From positions 5,270,001-5,334,000 of the forward strand of contig NZ_CP107918.1 of NCBI RefSeq assembly GCF_036014195.1: DNA of 64,000 nt. The letters run 5' to 3'. This DNA is from Streptomyces sp. NBC_00442. GTDB taxonomy: Bacteria; Actinomycetota; Actinomycetes; Streptomycetales; Streptomycetaceae. The notes below the pieces were generated by a model. The model did not search any database, had not been told where the DNA came from, and worked only from the letters and a program-made list of their open reading frames with translations. A program made the translations under genes and the position numbers. Of the stretch, positions 1 to 10,563 are shown piece after piece (positions within the stretch are counted from its first letter, which is position 1; every line of letters begins with the position of its first letter).

Positions 1-1
1 A

Positions 2-1708
2 GCGAAGAGCTTCACGCAGGCACTGGCGGCGCGGTTCGCCGACCGGGCCGCACGGACCGCTCTGCTCTGCCTGGACGGTGAGGATGACGCCGAGGCGCGT
101 ACCTATCGCGAACTCGACGCACGGGCCAGGACCGTCGCGGCCGCGCTGGTGCGCCGCCGCGCGGCCGGCCGGCCCGTCCTCATCTCCATGGACGGCGGCC
201 CGCACACCGTCGCCGCCCTCGTCGGCTGCCTGTACGCGGGCGCCGTCGCCGTGCCCGTGCCCCCGCCGGACACCTCGCGGGCCGCCGCCGAGCGCACCGC
301 CGCGATCGCCGCCGAGACCGACGCGGCCGTCATGCTCACCGGGTCCGCGCACGCCCCCGAACTCTCCCGCCGCCTCGCGCGGGCCGGGCGGTCCTCGGTG
401 GTGTGCCTGGCCGTCGACTGCCTGCCCGACGACGACGGCGACTGGCGGCCGCCCGCCCTCGACGGCGCCGACACCGCGCTGCTCCAGTACACCTCCGGGT
501 CCACCGCCGCCCCGCGCGGCGTCCAGGTCACCCACGCCAACCTCCTCGCCACCATGGAGAGCCTGCGCACCGCGCTCGGCACCGACGAGGACTCCCGCAT
601 CGGCGGCTGGCTCCCGCTCCACCACGACCTCGGCCTGATCGGCCAGCTCCTGCACCCGCTCTGGCTCGGGGCCACCGCCGTCCTGATGTCCCAACACCGT
701 TACGCGGCAGACCCGTTGAGCTGGCTGCGTGAGGTGTCCCGGCACCGGGTCACCGTCACCGCGGCCCCCGACTCCGCGTACGCCCGATGCCTGGCCGCCG
801 TCACCGACGAGGACCTCGCCGCGCTCGACCTCGGCGCCCTCAGAACCGCGGTCAACGCCTCGGAACCGGTCTCCGCCGTCACCCTCACCGCCTTCGCCCA
901 CCGTTTCGCCGCCGCCGGCCTGCGGCCGGGCACCCTCGCCGCCGGATACGGCCTCGCCGAGGCCACGCTCCTGGTCAGCCTCGCCGACCGGCTGCCGCCC
1001 GCGCCGGCGATCGTGTCCGCCGAAGCCCTGGAGCGCGGCGAACTGTCGCCGCCCCTGCCCGGCCACCCGGTACGCGCCCTGGCAGGCTGCGGATCCGCGC
1101 GCGGGGTCACCGTACGCATCGTCGACCCGGCCAGCTCCGCCGTCCTGCCCGACGGGTCGGTCGGCGAGATCTGGGTGCGCGGCGAAGCCGTCGCCGACGG
1201 CTACTGGCGCCGTCCGCTGGAGACCTCCGCCACCTTCGGGCACGTCACCGCATTCGGCGAGCACGGCTTCCTGCGCACCGGCGACCTCGGCGCGCTGCGC
1301 GACGGCGAGCTGTATCTGACCGGCCGCATCAAGGACGCCCTCCTCGTCGACGGCCGCACCCTGCACCCGCAGGAGGCCGAGCGCCAACTCGCCCAGTCCG
1401 GCGCCCCGTTCGGGTCCGCCGTGGTGCTCTCCGCGCCCGCCGAACGGGAACAGATCGTGGCGATCCAGGAGATCCGCGGCGCCGGCTGGAGCCGCGGCCA
1501 GCTCGCCGACCTCGCCGAGCGCGTCCGCGGCTGCCTGCACGAGGAGTTCGGCGCCTCCCTCGGCGGCGTGGTCCTGGTCCGCCCCGGCACCGTGCGCCGC
1601 ACCACCAGCGGCAAGGTCCGCCGCTCGCTGATGCGCGAGCTCTATCTGCGCGGCGAACTGCGCCCGCTGTACGCGTCGGCGCCGCCCTACGCCGCCGAAG
1701 GAGGCTGA
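2..1708 (+). CDS. Fatty-acyl-AMP ligase (FAAL), 5' end cut by window
   Basis: Adenylate-forming enzyme that activates a fatty acid as acyl-AMP, usually for loading onto an acyl carrier protein. The frame is open from the left edge, so the start lies outside; 568 residues are visible. The P-loop YTSGSTAAPRG starts near visible residue 163. The FAAL-typical stretch WLPLHHDLGLIG lies near 203-214, GYGLAEA near 315, and a C-terminal TSGKVRRS holds the catalytic lysine. The HHDLGLIG block separates FAALs from acyl-CoA synthetases. It is 3 bp upstream of an acyl-CoA dehydrogenase-like gene that overlaps a phosphopantetheinyl transferase gene, which fits starter-unit supply to a PKS or NRPS further left. 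That cluster is inferred, not seen. Confidence 0.87.
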   Translation, partial: AKSFTQALAARFADRAARTALLCLDGEDDAEARTYRELDARARTVAAALVRRRAAGRPVLISMDGGPHTVAALVGCLYAGAVAVPVPPPDTSRAAAERTAAIAAETDAAVMLTGSAHAPELSRRLARAGRSSVVCLAVDCLPDDDGDWRPPALDGADTALLQYTSGSTAAPRGVQVTHANLLATMESLRTALGTDEDSRIGGWLPLHHDLGLIGQLLHPLWLGATAVLMSQHRYAADPLSWLREVSRHRVTVTAAPDSAYARCLAAVTDEDLAALDLGALRTAVNASEPVSAVTLTAFAHRFAAAGLRPGTLAAGYGLAEATLLVSLADRLPPAPAIVSAEALERGELSPPLPGHPVRALAGCGSARGVTVRIVDPASSAVLPDGSVGEIWVRGEAVADGYWRRPLETSATFGHVTAFGEHGFLRTGDLGALRDGELYLTGRIKDALLVDGRTLHPQEAERQLAQSGAPFGSAVVLSAPAEREQIVAIQEIRGAGWSRGQLADLAERVRGCLHEEFGASLGGVVLVRPGTVRRTTSGKVRRSLMRELYLRGELRPLYASAPPYAAEGG

Positions 1709-1711
1709 GCC

Positions 1712-3472
1712 ATGCCCGACACCGCCGTGCGGACCACGGACCCGGACGCACGTGAGGGAGCCGGCCGCGATGACGTACGCCACCGCGCCGAGCGGCTCGA
1801 ATTCCGGTTCGGCGACCCCTGCGACCCGGCGAACCCGCTGGGCTTCCGCGCCCTGCTCGCCGCCGACGGGAACAGTGAACTGCTGGGTGCGGCCGAGGAG
1901 TTGCTCGACCAGGAGGGCTTCGGCGCCGAGCTGGTCCCGCTCTCGCTCGGCGGCCGGCTGCGCGACGCCGACGAGCTGATGCGGATACTGCGCCCGGTCT
2001 TCCGCCGCGACGTCGCCCTCGCCTTCGGCTACGGCATCACCTCGCTGTTCGCGGCCGCCCCCGTCTTCGCCGCCGGATCGACGCAGCAGCGCGAGAGCGT
2101 GGCCCGCCTGCTGGTGTCGGGCGGCCGCGCGGCCATCGTGCACCGCTCGCTCGCCCACGGCACGGCGATGCTGCGCGGCGAACTCACCGCCATGGAGTAC
2201 TCCGGCGGCTTCGTCCTGGACGGCCGCAAGGACGTCGTCATCAATGCCGAACGCGCGGGCGCCGTCGTCGCCCACATCCGCACCGACCCCGCACCGGGCC
2301 CCGCCTCCCACTCGGTGTTCCTGCTCGACCCGGCCCAACTCCCGCCGGACGGGGTCCGGTTGCTCAAACGCCGGCCCACCACCGGCATGCGCGGCTGCCG
2401 CTTCGCCGGATACGAGTTCGATGAGTGCGAGGTGGGGCACGAGACGCTGGTCGGCGACGTCGGCTCCGGCGTACGGCTCGCCCTGCGCACCTTCCAGCTC
2501 AACCGGACCCTGATCACCGGCGCCGTCATCGCCTCCGTCGACACCGTGCTGCGCGCGGCCGTGCGGGCCGCGCTCGCCGGCGCCACCCTCGGCCGGCGCC
2601 AACGCGGTGTCCTGGCCGGGGTGTTCGCCGACCTGCTCGCGGGCGACGCCATGGCCACCGCCGTGCTGCGCGCCCTGTCCCTGCTGCCCGGCGCGGCCCA
2701 CCTGGCCGCCGCCGAGCTGAAGTACCTCGTGCCGGATCTCCTCAGGGACGACCTGGAGGAACTCGCCACCGTCCTCGGCGCCGGCGGCTACAGCCGCGAC
2801 ACCGACCAGGGCACGCTCACCAAGCTCCTGCGCGACCTGCCCGCCGCCGGACTCGGTCACGCCGGAACCGCCTCCTGCCAGGCCGTGGTGATCCCCCAGC
2901 TCCCCGTCCTGGCACGGCACTCCTGGGGGAGCGAGCCCGAACCGCCCGCCACCCTGTTCCGCACCGGCGAACCCGTGCCCCACCTCGACATCGGCGGCCT
3001 GGAAGTCGCGGGCGGCGGCGACTTCCTGTCCGCGTCGCTCACCGCGTCCGCCGCCCGCCTCGCCGGCCGCGCACCCGACGGCCCGTACGGCGAGGCGCTC
3101 CGTACGATGACCGCCGCCTTCCACGCCGACCTGCTCGCCGTGCGCGAGGCCTGCCTCCTGATCGAACCCGGCGACCGGGCCGCGCTCGCGAGCCCCGCCA
3201 CCGCCGCCCTCGCCGACCGGCACTCCGTGCTGTCCGCGGCCGGCGCCGCCCTCGCGGTGTGGGAGCACCACCGGGACGCCGCCGGATTCCTCGCCGACCC
3301 CGCCTGGCTGGTGCTCGCCCTGCACCGCTACGGGCGCAGGCTCGGCCTCACTCTTCCTCCGCTGCCGCCGGACTGCGTCGACCGGGTCGCGGAGGAACTG
3401 CTGGCGCGGTTTCGGGCCGGCCGCAGTTTCGACCTCCACGACGCGCCTCTGGCGGAAGCAGGTACCCCATGA
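1712..3472 (+). CDS. Acyl-CoA dehydrogenase-like flavoprotein, long form
   Basis: 586 residues with an acyl-CoA dehydrogenase-like core. The family oxidises acyl thioesters at the alpha-beta bond using FAD. Family-like features are the middle beta domain (AHGTAMLRGELTAM, then FVLDGRKDVVINAERA) and a helical C-terminal half. The protein is about 200 residues longer than a usual acyl-CoA dehydrogenase, and I could not place the catalytic glutamate with confidence. The ATG has a GGAGG 8 nt upstream, 3 bp after the ligase stop. The 3' end overlaps the next ATG (ATGA). The context suggests desaturation of an acyl chain held on a carrier protein; this is inference. Confidence 0.75.
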   Translation: MPDTAVRTTDPDAREGAGRDDVRHRAERLEFRFGDPCDPANPLGFRALLAADGNSELLGAAEELLDQEGFGAELVPLSLGGRLRDADELMRILRPVFRRDVALAFGYGITSLFAAAPVFAAGSTQQRESVARLLVSGGRAAIVHRSLAHGTAMLRGELTAMEYSGGFVLDGRKDVVINAERAGAVVAHIRTDPAPGPASHSVFLLDPAQLPPDGVRLLKRRPTTGMRGCRFAGYEFDECEVGHETLVGDVGSGVRLALRTFQLNRTLITGAVIASVDTVLRAAVRAALAGATLGRRQRGVLAGVFADLLAGDAMATAVLRALSLLPGAAHLAAAELKYLVPDLLRDDLEELATVLGAGGYSRDTDQGTLTKLLRDLPAAGLGHAGTASCQAVVIPQLPVLARHSWGSEPEPPATLFRTGEPVPHLDIGGLEVAGGGDFLSASLTASAARLAGRAPDGPYGEALRTMTAAFHADLLAVREACLLIEPGDRAALASPATAALADRHSVLSAAGAALAVWEHHRDAAGFLADPAWLVLALHRYGRRLGLTLPPLPPDCVDRVAEELLARFRAGRSFDLHDAPLAEAGTP

Positions 3473-4305
3473 GCCCCCTCACAAGGACGGGCATCGCCGA
3501 ACCCCTTCTGATGCCGGGACCCGACAGCCCCTGGAGCCGGGTGCGGCAGTCCATGGCGTGGCACGGCCACGTCGTGGTGCACGCGAACTGGCGCGACTGG
3601 CTGCCCGCGGCCATCGCCGACCCCCAGCTGCGCCCGCTGCTCGGCGCCCGCGACTGGCAGCGCCTCAACAACCTTCCCGACCCCGAGGCCCGCGACCGCT
3701 TCGCCGCCTCCCGGCTCCTGGTGAAGTACACCGCCGGGGCCGCCCTGCAGACGCCGCCCGAGACGGTGGAGCTCGCCTCCAAGGCCGGCGGGCGCCCCTA
3801 TCTGCGCGGCTGCGACCAGATCGAGGTCAGCCTCAGCCACACCCGGGACCTCCTGGTGGTGGGCCTCAACCGGCGCGGCCGGGTCGGCGTCGACACCGAA
3901 CTCGCCGACCGCCGCATCCAGTACTCCGCCGTCCAGCGCCATCTGTGCACCCCCGCCGAGCGCCGCTGGCTCGCGCGGCTCGACGAGGCGGAACAGCAGC
4001 GCAGCCTGGTGCGGACCTGGACCCTGAAGGAGGCGTACACCAAGGCGCTCGGGCAGGGCATGCGGATGGGCTTCACCCAGTTCGGCTTCGACGAGGAGGC
4101 CACCACCCTGCTCACCCCGCAGGGCGAGCCCGCCTCGCACGGCGAGTGGGCCTTCGACACGTTCGCGCTCGACGGCGGCTATCTGGTGGGGGTGGCCTGC
4201 CACGACACGGGGCTGCGCGACGACGGCGACACGGCGGTCTCCACCATGCTCGACGAGGGCTTCCTCGGCGAGGTCGTCGACCTGGTCGGCCGCGTACCGC
4301 ACTGA
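3469..4305 (+). CDS. 4'-phosphopantetheinyl transferase (Sfp type)
   Basis: Transfers 4'-phosphopantetheine from CoA to the serine of an acyl or peptidyl carrier protein. 278 residues. The Mg-binding motif GVDTE lies near residues 140-144 and WTLKEAYTKALG near 184-195, both hallmarks of the Sfp superfamily; SLSHTRD near 122-128 matches the first motif. The start ATG overlaps the preceding stop (ATGA), implying translational coupling. The larger reading frame upstream of this ATG is a shadow of the dehydrogenase gene. The stop lies inside a 16-bp tandem duplication. Confidence 0.9.
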   Translation: MSPLTRTGIAEPLLMPGPDSPWSRVRQSMAWHGHVVVHANWRDWLPAAIADPQLRPLLGARDWQRLNNLPDPEARDRFAASRLLVKYTAGAALQTPPETVELASKAGGRPYLRGCDQIEVSLSHTRDLLVVGLNRRGRVGVDTELADRRIQYSAVQRHLCTPAERRWLARLDEAEQQRSLVRTWTLKEAYTKALGQGMRMGFTQFGFDEEATTLLTPQGEPASHGEWAFDTFALDGGYLVGVACHDTGLRDDGDTAVSTMLDEGFLGEVVDLVGRVPH

Positions 4306-4332
4306 GCCCGTACGGCACTGAGCCCGTACGGC
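4301..4332 (+). repeat. 16-bp perfect tandem duplication over the PPTase stop
   Basis: The 16-mer actgagcccgtacggc occurs twice back to back. The first copy contains the stop codon of the phosphopantetheinyl transferase, so the duplication places a second TGA 16 nt downstream in another frame. It looks like recent slippage. Confidence 0.9.
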
Positions 4333-4354
4333 ACGGCCGCGCGCGGACAGCACG

Positions 4355-4395
4355 AAGGCCCCGCCGCCTCCTGGGGAAGGAGGTGACGGGGCCTT
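4355..4395 (+). terminator. Hairpin after the FAAL-ACAD-PPTase operon
   Basis: aaggccccg (4355-4363) pairs with cggggcctt (4387-4395). An inner cctcc/ggagg pairing extends the stem. It is followed by cgcgttacttttc. It lies between the ends of the PPTase gene (+) and rpsT (-), so it may serve both. Confidence 0.7.
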
Positions 4396-4525
4396 CGCGT
4401 TACTTTTCACTAGCGCCGCGCCCGCGTGGCGAACGCGTCCGCGCGCGGCACTGGGGTGCCGTCGGGGAGCGGTAGAGGGGCCGCTTGGTCCCGTCGGGCG
4501 GGTCGTTCAGATGAAGCGGGGTGCG

Positions 4526-4792
4526 TCAGCCCTGGAGGCCGGCCACCTTGTGCGCCAGCGCCGACTTCTTGTTGGCGGCGGCGTTCTTGTGGATGACACC
4601 CTTCGAGACAGCCTTGTCGAGCTGACGCGAAGCGGCGCGGGTCGCAGCCGTGGCCTTCTCGACGTCGCCGGTGGCGACAGCCTCGTTGGCCTTGCGGATG
4701 AAGGTGCGCAGGGAGGACTTGACGGACTTGTTGCGCAGGCGCGCCTTCTCGTTCGTCTTGTTCCGCTTGATCTGGGACTTGATGTTCGCCAC
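4526..4792 (-). CDS. rpsT: 30S ribosomal protein S20
   Basis: 88 residues, the usual S20 length. It begins [21 protein letters not shown] and is rich in Lys and Arg throughout, as expected for a protein that binds 16S rRNA in the small-subunit body. It is transcribed away from lepA; the two genes share a 227-bp upstream region (4793-5019). The rpsT/lepA neighbourhood is conserved in actinobacteria and many other bacteria. Confidence 0.98.
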   Translation of the reverse strand: MANIKSQIKRNKTNEKARLRNKSVKSSLRTFIRKANEAVATGDVEKATAATRAASRQLDKAVSKGVIHKNAAANKKSALAHKVAGLQG

Positions 4793-5019
4793 GAAAGAGC
4801 CTTTGCAGGTTCGATGATTCGATCTTCGGTCGTGTCCCGCCGCCGAAAGGGTGACGAGACACAGCTGTCCACGTTACCAGCCGGCCCTCGACCAGCCCAA
4901 ACCGGGCGCAGCCCCGCGGGCGTGGGACGATAGGGGCTGCTCCTTACGTATCGAACCGTCGTCGACCCGAGACGAGGCGCCGCGACCAGACCCGCGGGCC
5001 TCAAGAATCAGGACCCTGC

Positions 5020-6885
<1,866 letters not shown>

Positions 6886-6922
6886 CGGGCCCCTGATCAC
6901 GGGCTCTTCGCAGCATCGTCAC

Positions 6923-6956
6923 AACGGACCCCCGGGCTTTCGCACGGGGGTCCGTT
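6923..6956 (+). terminator. lepA terminator
   Basis: Perfect 12-bp stem: aacggacccccg (6923-6934) pairs with cgggggtccgtt (6945-6956) around a 10-nt loop, 37 bp after the lepA stop and followed by cgttatg. Confidence 0.9.
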
Positions 6957-7027
6957 CGTTATGAAACCACTCTCCGTTGCCCCTTACGCGCCGGGCGACG
7001 GCGCTCTACTCTGATCACGGCCCGATG

Positions 7028-7044
7028 GTTACTCGCCAGTTAAC
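7028..7044. promoter_or_regulatory. Candidate operator upstream of the acyl-CoA synthetase gene
   Basis: The imperfect dyad gttactcgccagttaac lies about 75 bp upstream of the GTG of the acyl-CoA synthetase gene, in otherwise GC-rich DNA. TetR-type regulators of fatty-acid genes bind dyads of this size, but I cannot name the regulator. Confidence 0.35.
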
Positions 7045-7120
7045 AAGGGTCGGACAGCCAGAGCACTCGAACAACAAAACCAGTCGCGCAGCCTTGCCGC
7101 AGGCCAGCCCGGAGGACGTC

Positions 7121-9004
7121 GTGAGCGACACACAGACCTTGATCGAGAACCGGCCGCCGTCCGTGGCGACCCTCTTCGTCCAGCGCGTGGACGCGACGCC
7201 GGACGCGGAGGCCTACCGCTATCCCGTACCGGGAACGGGCACCACCCCCGACGAGTGGAAGTCGCTGAGCTGGGCCCAGGCCGCCGAGCGGGTCTACGCC
7301 ATCGCGGCGGGCCTCGCCGACCTCGGCGTCGGTGCCGAGGAGCGCGTCGCCCTCGCCTCCTCCACCCGCGTCGAGTGGATCCTGGCCGACCTCGGCGTGA
7401 TGTGCGCGGGCGCCGCCACGACCACGATCTACCCCTCCACCAACGCCGAGGAATCGGCGTTCATCCTGTCCGACTCCGAGAGCCGCGTCCTGATCGCCGA
7501 GGACGCCGCCCAGCTGGCCAAGGCCCGCGAGCGCCGCGCCGAGCTGCCGAACCTCCGGCACGTCGTGGTCATCGACCCGGCCGGCGCCGAACCCGCCGAG
7601 GGCGACCCGGAGGGCTGGGTGCTCAGCCTCGCCGACCTGGAGGCGCGCGGCGCGGCCCACCTGGAGAAGAACCCCGGGACGGTCAAGGAGCGGATCGCGG
7701 CCATCACCGCCGACCGCCTCGCCACCCTCATCTACACCTCGGGCACCACGGGCCGGCCCAAGGGCGTGCGCCTCCCGCACGACAACTGGTCGTACATGGC
7801 CAAGGCGATCGCGTCGACCGGCCTCATCACCGGCGAGGACGTGCAGTACCTGTGGCTGCCGCTCGCCCACGTCTTCGGCAAGGTGCTGACCTCCGGGCAG
7901 ATCGAGGTCGGTCACGTCACCGCGGTCGACGGCCGCATCGACAAGATCATCGAGAATCTGCCGGTGGTCCAGCCGACCTACATGGCCGCGGTGCCGCGCA
8001 TCTTCGAGAAGGTCTACAACGGCGTCGCGGGCAAGGCCCGGGAGGGCGGCGGCGCCAAGTACAAGATCTTCCAGTGGGCGGCCGGGGTGGCCCGCGAGTA
8101 CGCCAAGGTCAGCCAGGACAACTACCGCCGCACCGGCCGCTCCGGCGCGCCCTTCGCCCTGTCGGCCAAGCACAAGGTGGCCGACGCGCTGGTCTACAGC
8201 AAGATCCGCGAGGCGTTCGGCGGACGGCTGCGGGCCTGCATCTCCGGCTCGGCCGCCCTCGCCCCCGACATCGGCTTCTTCTTCGCCGGCGCCGGCATCC
8301 ACATCCTGGAGGGCTACGGCCTCACCGAGTCCTCCGCCGCCTCCTTCGTCAACCCGGGCGAGTCCTACCGCACCGGCACCGTCGGAAAGCCGCTGCCCGG
8401 CACCGAGGTGCGCATCGCGGACGACGGCGAGATCCTGCTGCGCGGCCCCGGCATCATGGAGGGCTACCACCAGCTGCCCGAGAAGACCGCCGAAGTCCTG
8501 GAATCCGACGGCTGGTTCCACACCGGCGACATCGGCGAACTGTCCGCCGACGGCTACCTGCGGATCACCGACCGCAAGAAGGACCTCATCAAGACGTCCG
8601 GCGGCAAGTACATCGCGCCCGCCGAGGTCGAGGGCCAGTTCAAAGCGGTCTGCCCGTTCGTCTCCAACATCCTGGTGCACGGCGCCGACCGGAACTTCTG
8701 CACCGCGCTGATCTCCCTGGACGAGCCCACCATCCTCGGCTGGGCCAAGGAACAGGGCCTGACCGGCTCGTACGCCGACGTGGTGGCCGCGCCGCAGACG
8801 GTCGAGATGGTCGAGGGCTATGTGAAGCGCCTCAACGAAGGTCTCCAGCGCTGGCAGACGATCAAGAAGTTCCGGCTGCTCCCGCGCGACCTCGACATCG
8901 AGCACGGCGAGCTGACCCCCAGCCTCAAGCTGAAGCGGCCCGTGGTGGAGCGCGAGTACCGGGCGCTGATCGACGAGATGTACGCGGGATCCCGGGAGGC
9001 CTGA
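7121..9004 (+). CDS. Long-chain fatty acid-CoA ligase (FadD15-like)
   Basis: Activates long-chain fatty acids to acyl-CoA with ATP. 627 residues. Motifs seen: TLIYTSGTTGRPKGV (ATP binding), GYGLTESSA, and DRKKDLIKTSGGKYIAP with the hinge and CoA-binding region. The reading frame extends upstream, but I choose the GTG at 7121 because GGAGGA sits 4 nt before it and the protein then starts where the family aligns (VSDTQTLIENRPPSV). It is a single gene between lepA and hemW. Unlike the left-edge ligase it lacks the FAAL HHDLGLIG block. Confidence 0.93.
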   Translation: MSDTQTLIENRPPSVATLFVQRVDATPDAEAYRYPVPGTGTTPDEWKSLSWAQAAERVYAIAAGLADLGVGAEERVALASSTRVEWILADLGVMCAGAATTTIYPSTNAEESAFILSDSESRVLIAEDAAQLAKARERRAELPNLRHVVVIDPAGAEPAEGDPEGWVLSLADLEARGAAHLEKNPGTVKERIAAITADRLATLIYTSGTTGRPKGVRLPHDNWSYMAKAIASTGLITGEDVQYLWLPLAHVFGKVLTSGQIEVGHVTAVDGRIDKIIENLPVVQPTYMAAVPRIFEKVYNGVAGKAREGGGAKYKIFQWAAGVAREYAKVSQDNYRRTGRSGAPFALSAKHKVADALVYSKIREAFGGRLRACISGSAALAPDIGFFFAGAGIHILEGYGLTESSAASFVNPGESYRTGTVGKPLPGTEVRIADDGEILLRGPGIMEGYHQLPEKTAEVLESDGWFHTGDIGELSADGYLRITDRKKDLIKTSGGKYIAPAEVEGQFKAVCPFVSNILVHGADRNFCTALISLDEPTILGWAKEQGLTGSYADVVAAPQTVEMVEGYVKRLNEGLQRWQTIKKFRLLPRDLDIEHGELTPSLKLKRPVVEREYRALIDEMYAGSREA

Positions 9005-9128
9005 GGAGGCCTGAGCGGGACCGGGGCGGGATCCGGGAGGGACCCGGGAGGGACCCGGAGCGGGGCGCCGCCGGGCCCCCGCCCGGCCCCGCCCGCCACC
9101 CGTGACCCCGGCGGCCTCCGGCGTGCCG

Positions 9129-9134
9129 GACAAT
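9129..9134 (+). promoter_or_regulatory. Leaderless -10 box of hemW
   Basis: GACAAT ends 6 nt before the ATG of hemW and no ribosome-binding site is present. This supports the start at 9141. Confidence 0.55.
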
Positions 9135-9140
9135 GGGGGC

Positions 9141-10373
9141 ATGCCTTCCGTACTGCCCGATGGTGAGCCCATGCCCGAGGACGGGTCGCTGCCCCGTCAT
9201 GCCCTGGAGGGCGCGGGGGAGCGGCCGCTCGGGTTCTATCTCCACGTGCCGTACTGCGCGACGCGCTGCGGCTACTGCGACTTCAACACGTACACGGCGA
9301 GCGAACTGGTCGGCAAGGGCGGTGTCCTGGCCTCCCGCGACAACTACGCGGACATGGTCGTCGAGGAGATCCGCCTTGCCCGCAAGGTGCTCGACGGCGA
9401 CCCCCGCCCGGTGCGCACGGTCTTCGTCGGCGGCGGCACCCCGACCCTGCTCGCCGCGGCCGACCTCGTCCGCATGCTGGCCGCCGTACGGGACGAGTTC
9501 GGCCTCGCCGACGACGCGGAGGTGACGACCGAGGCGAACCCGGAGTCGGTGAACCCCGCCTATCTGGCGGAGCTGCGGGCCGGCGGGTTCAACCGGGTCT
9601 CCTTCGGGATGCAGAGCGCCCGGCAGCACGTCCTGAAGGTCCTCGACCGCACGCACACCCCGGGCCGCCCCGAGGCGTGCGTCGCCGAGGCGCGCGCGGC
9701 GGGCTTCGACCACGTCAACCTCGACCTGATCTACGGCACCCCCGGCGAGAGCGACGACGACTGGCGGGCCTCGCTGACCGCGGCGGTCGGCGCCGGCCCC
9801 GACCACATCAGCGCGTACGCCCTCATCGTCGAGGAGGGCACCCAGCTCGCCCGCCGCATCCGGCGCGGCGAGGTCCCGATGACGGACGACGACGAGCACG
9901 CGGACCGCTACCTCATCGCGGACGAGGTGCTCGGGGCGGCGGGCTACTCCTGGTACGAGGTCTCCAACTGGGCCACCACGGAGGCGGGCCGCTGCCTGCA
10001 CAACGAGCTGTACTGGCGCGGCGCGGACTGGTGGGGGGCGGGGCCCGGTGCGCACAGCCACGTGGGCGGGGTGCGGTGGTGGAACGTGAAGCACCCGGGT
10101 GCGTATGCCGCTGCGCTGGCGGGGGGTGGCTCGCCCGGTGCCGGGCGGGAGCTGCTGTCCGCGGAGGACCGCCGGGTGGAGCGCATCCTCCTGGAGGTGC
10201 GGCTCCGTGAGGGGTGCCCGCTGGACCTGCTGCGGCCGGCGGGGCTCGCGGCGGCGCGGGGTGCGGTGTCGTCGGGGCTGCTGTCGTCGTCCGCCTTCGC
10301 GGCGGGGCGGGCGGTGCTGACCCTGCGGGGGCGGTTGCTGGCGGATGCGGTCGTCCGCGACCTGGTCGACTGA
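9141..10373 (+). CDS. hemW: HemW, radical SAM haem chaperone
   Basis: 410 residues. The radical SAM cluster motif is C39-x3-C43-x2-C46 (HVPYCATRCGYCDF). It is followed by the glycine-rich FVGGGTPTLL and by RVSFGMQS. Often annotated as oxygen-independent coproporphyrinogen III oxidase, but the short N-terminus and this pattern fit HemW, which inserts haem into proteins rather than oxidising the porphyrinogen. The ATG at 9141 is preferred over the in-frame codon at 9102 because it begins MPSVLPDGEP and has a -10-like box 6 nt upstream. In many bacteria hemW lies near hrcA-dnaJ, as here. Confidence 0.93.
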   Translation: MPSVLPDGEPMPEDGSLPRHALEGAGERPLGFYLHVPYCATRCGYCDFNTYTASELVGKGGVLASRDNYADMVVEEIRLARKVLDGDPRPVRTVFVGGGTPTLLAAADLVRMLAAVRDEFGLADDAEVTTEANPESVNPAYLAELRAGGFNRVSFGMQSARQHVLKVLDRTHTPGRPEACVAEARAAGFDHVNLDLIYGTPGESDDDWRASLTAAVGAGPDHISAYALIVEEGTQLARRIRRGEVPMTDDDEHADRYLIADEVLGAAGYSWYEVSNWATTEAGRCLHNELYWRGADWWGAGPGAHSHVGGVRWWNVKHPGAYAAALAGGGSPGAGRELLSAEDRRVERILLEVRLREGCPLDLLRPAGLAAARGAVSSGLLSSSAFAAGRAVLTLRGRLLADAVVRDLVD

Positions 10374-10385
10374 CCGGGTCTTTTT

Positions 10386-10463
10386 GCGCAGTTCCCCGCG
10401 CCCCCAAAACCCCGGTTCGTCTGCGGACCGTGCCCGCGTCCCGCGCAGTTCCCCGCGCCCCTT
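10386..10463 (-). repeat. Two copies of the 57/58-bp intergenic repeat
   Basis: Two inverse copies of the ggggcgcggggaactgcgcg core, 57 bp apart, fill the space between the convergent ends of hemW and the DUF3097 gene. The spacer carries the same cggaccgtgcccgc segment seen at 17, 31 and 51 kb. Confidence 0.85.
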
Positions 10464-10478
10464 AGGTATTCGGTGCCG

Positions 10479-10563
10479 GGCAGCATGGGCCACCTCAGCC
10501 CGTCATGGGGGTCCCCCCTGCTCATTAAGAGCTTGGGGGAGGGTGGGAAAACTCCCGTGGGGG
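10479..10563. repeat. gtgccgggc / cagcccgtcatggggg repeat
   Basis: A copy of a second intergenic family (ggtgccgggcagcatggg, cagcccgtcatgggggtc, then a gggggagggtgggaaaa tail). Related copies are at 16630, 31045 and 43120. Confidence 0.7.

Noticed and set aside
7040..9172. 710-residue open frame opposite the acyl-CoA synthetase gene
   Set aside because: Covers a clear fadD-type gene on the other strand, with no family motif and no ribosome-binding site.
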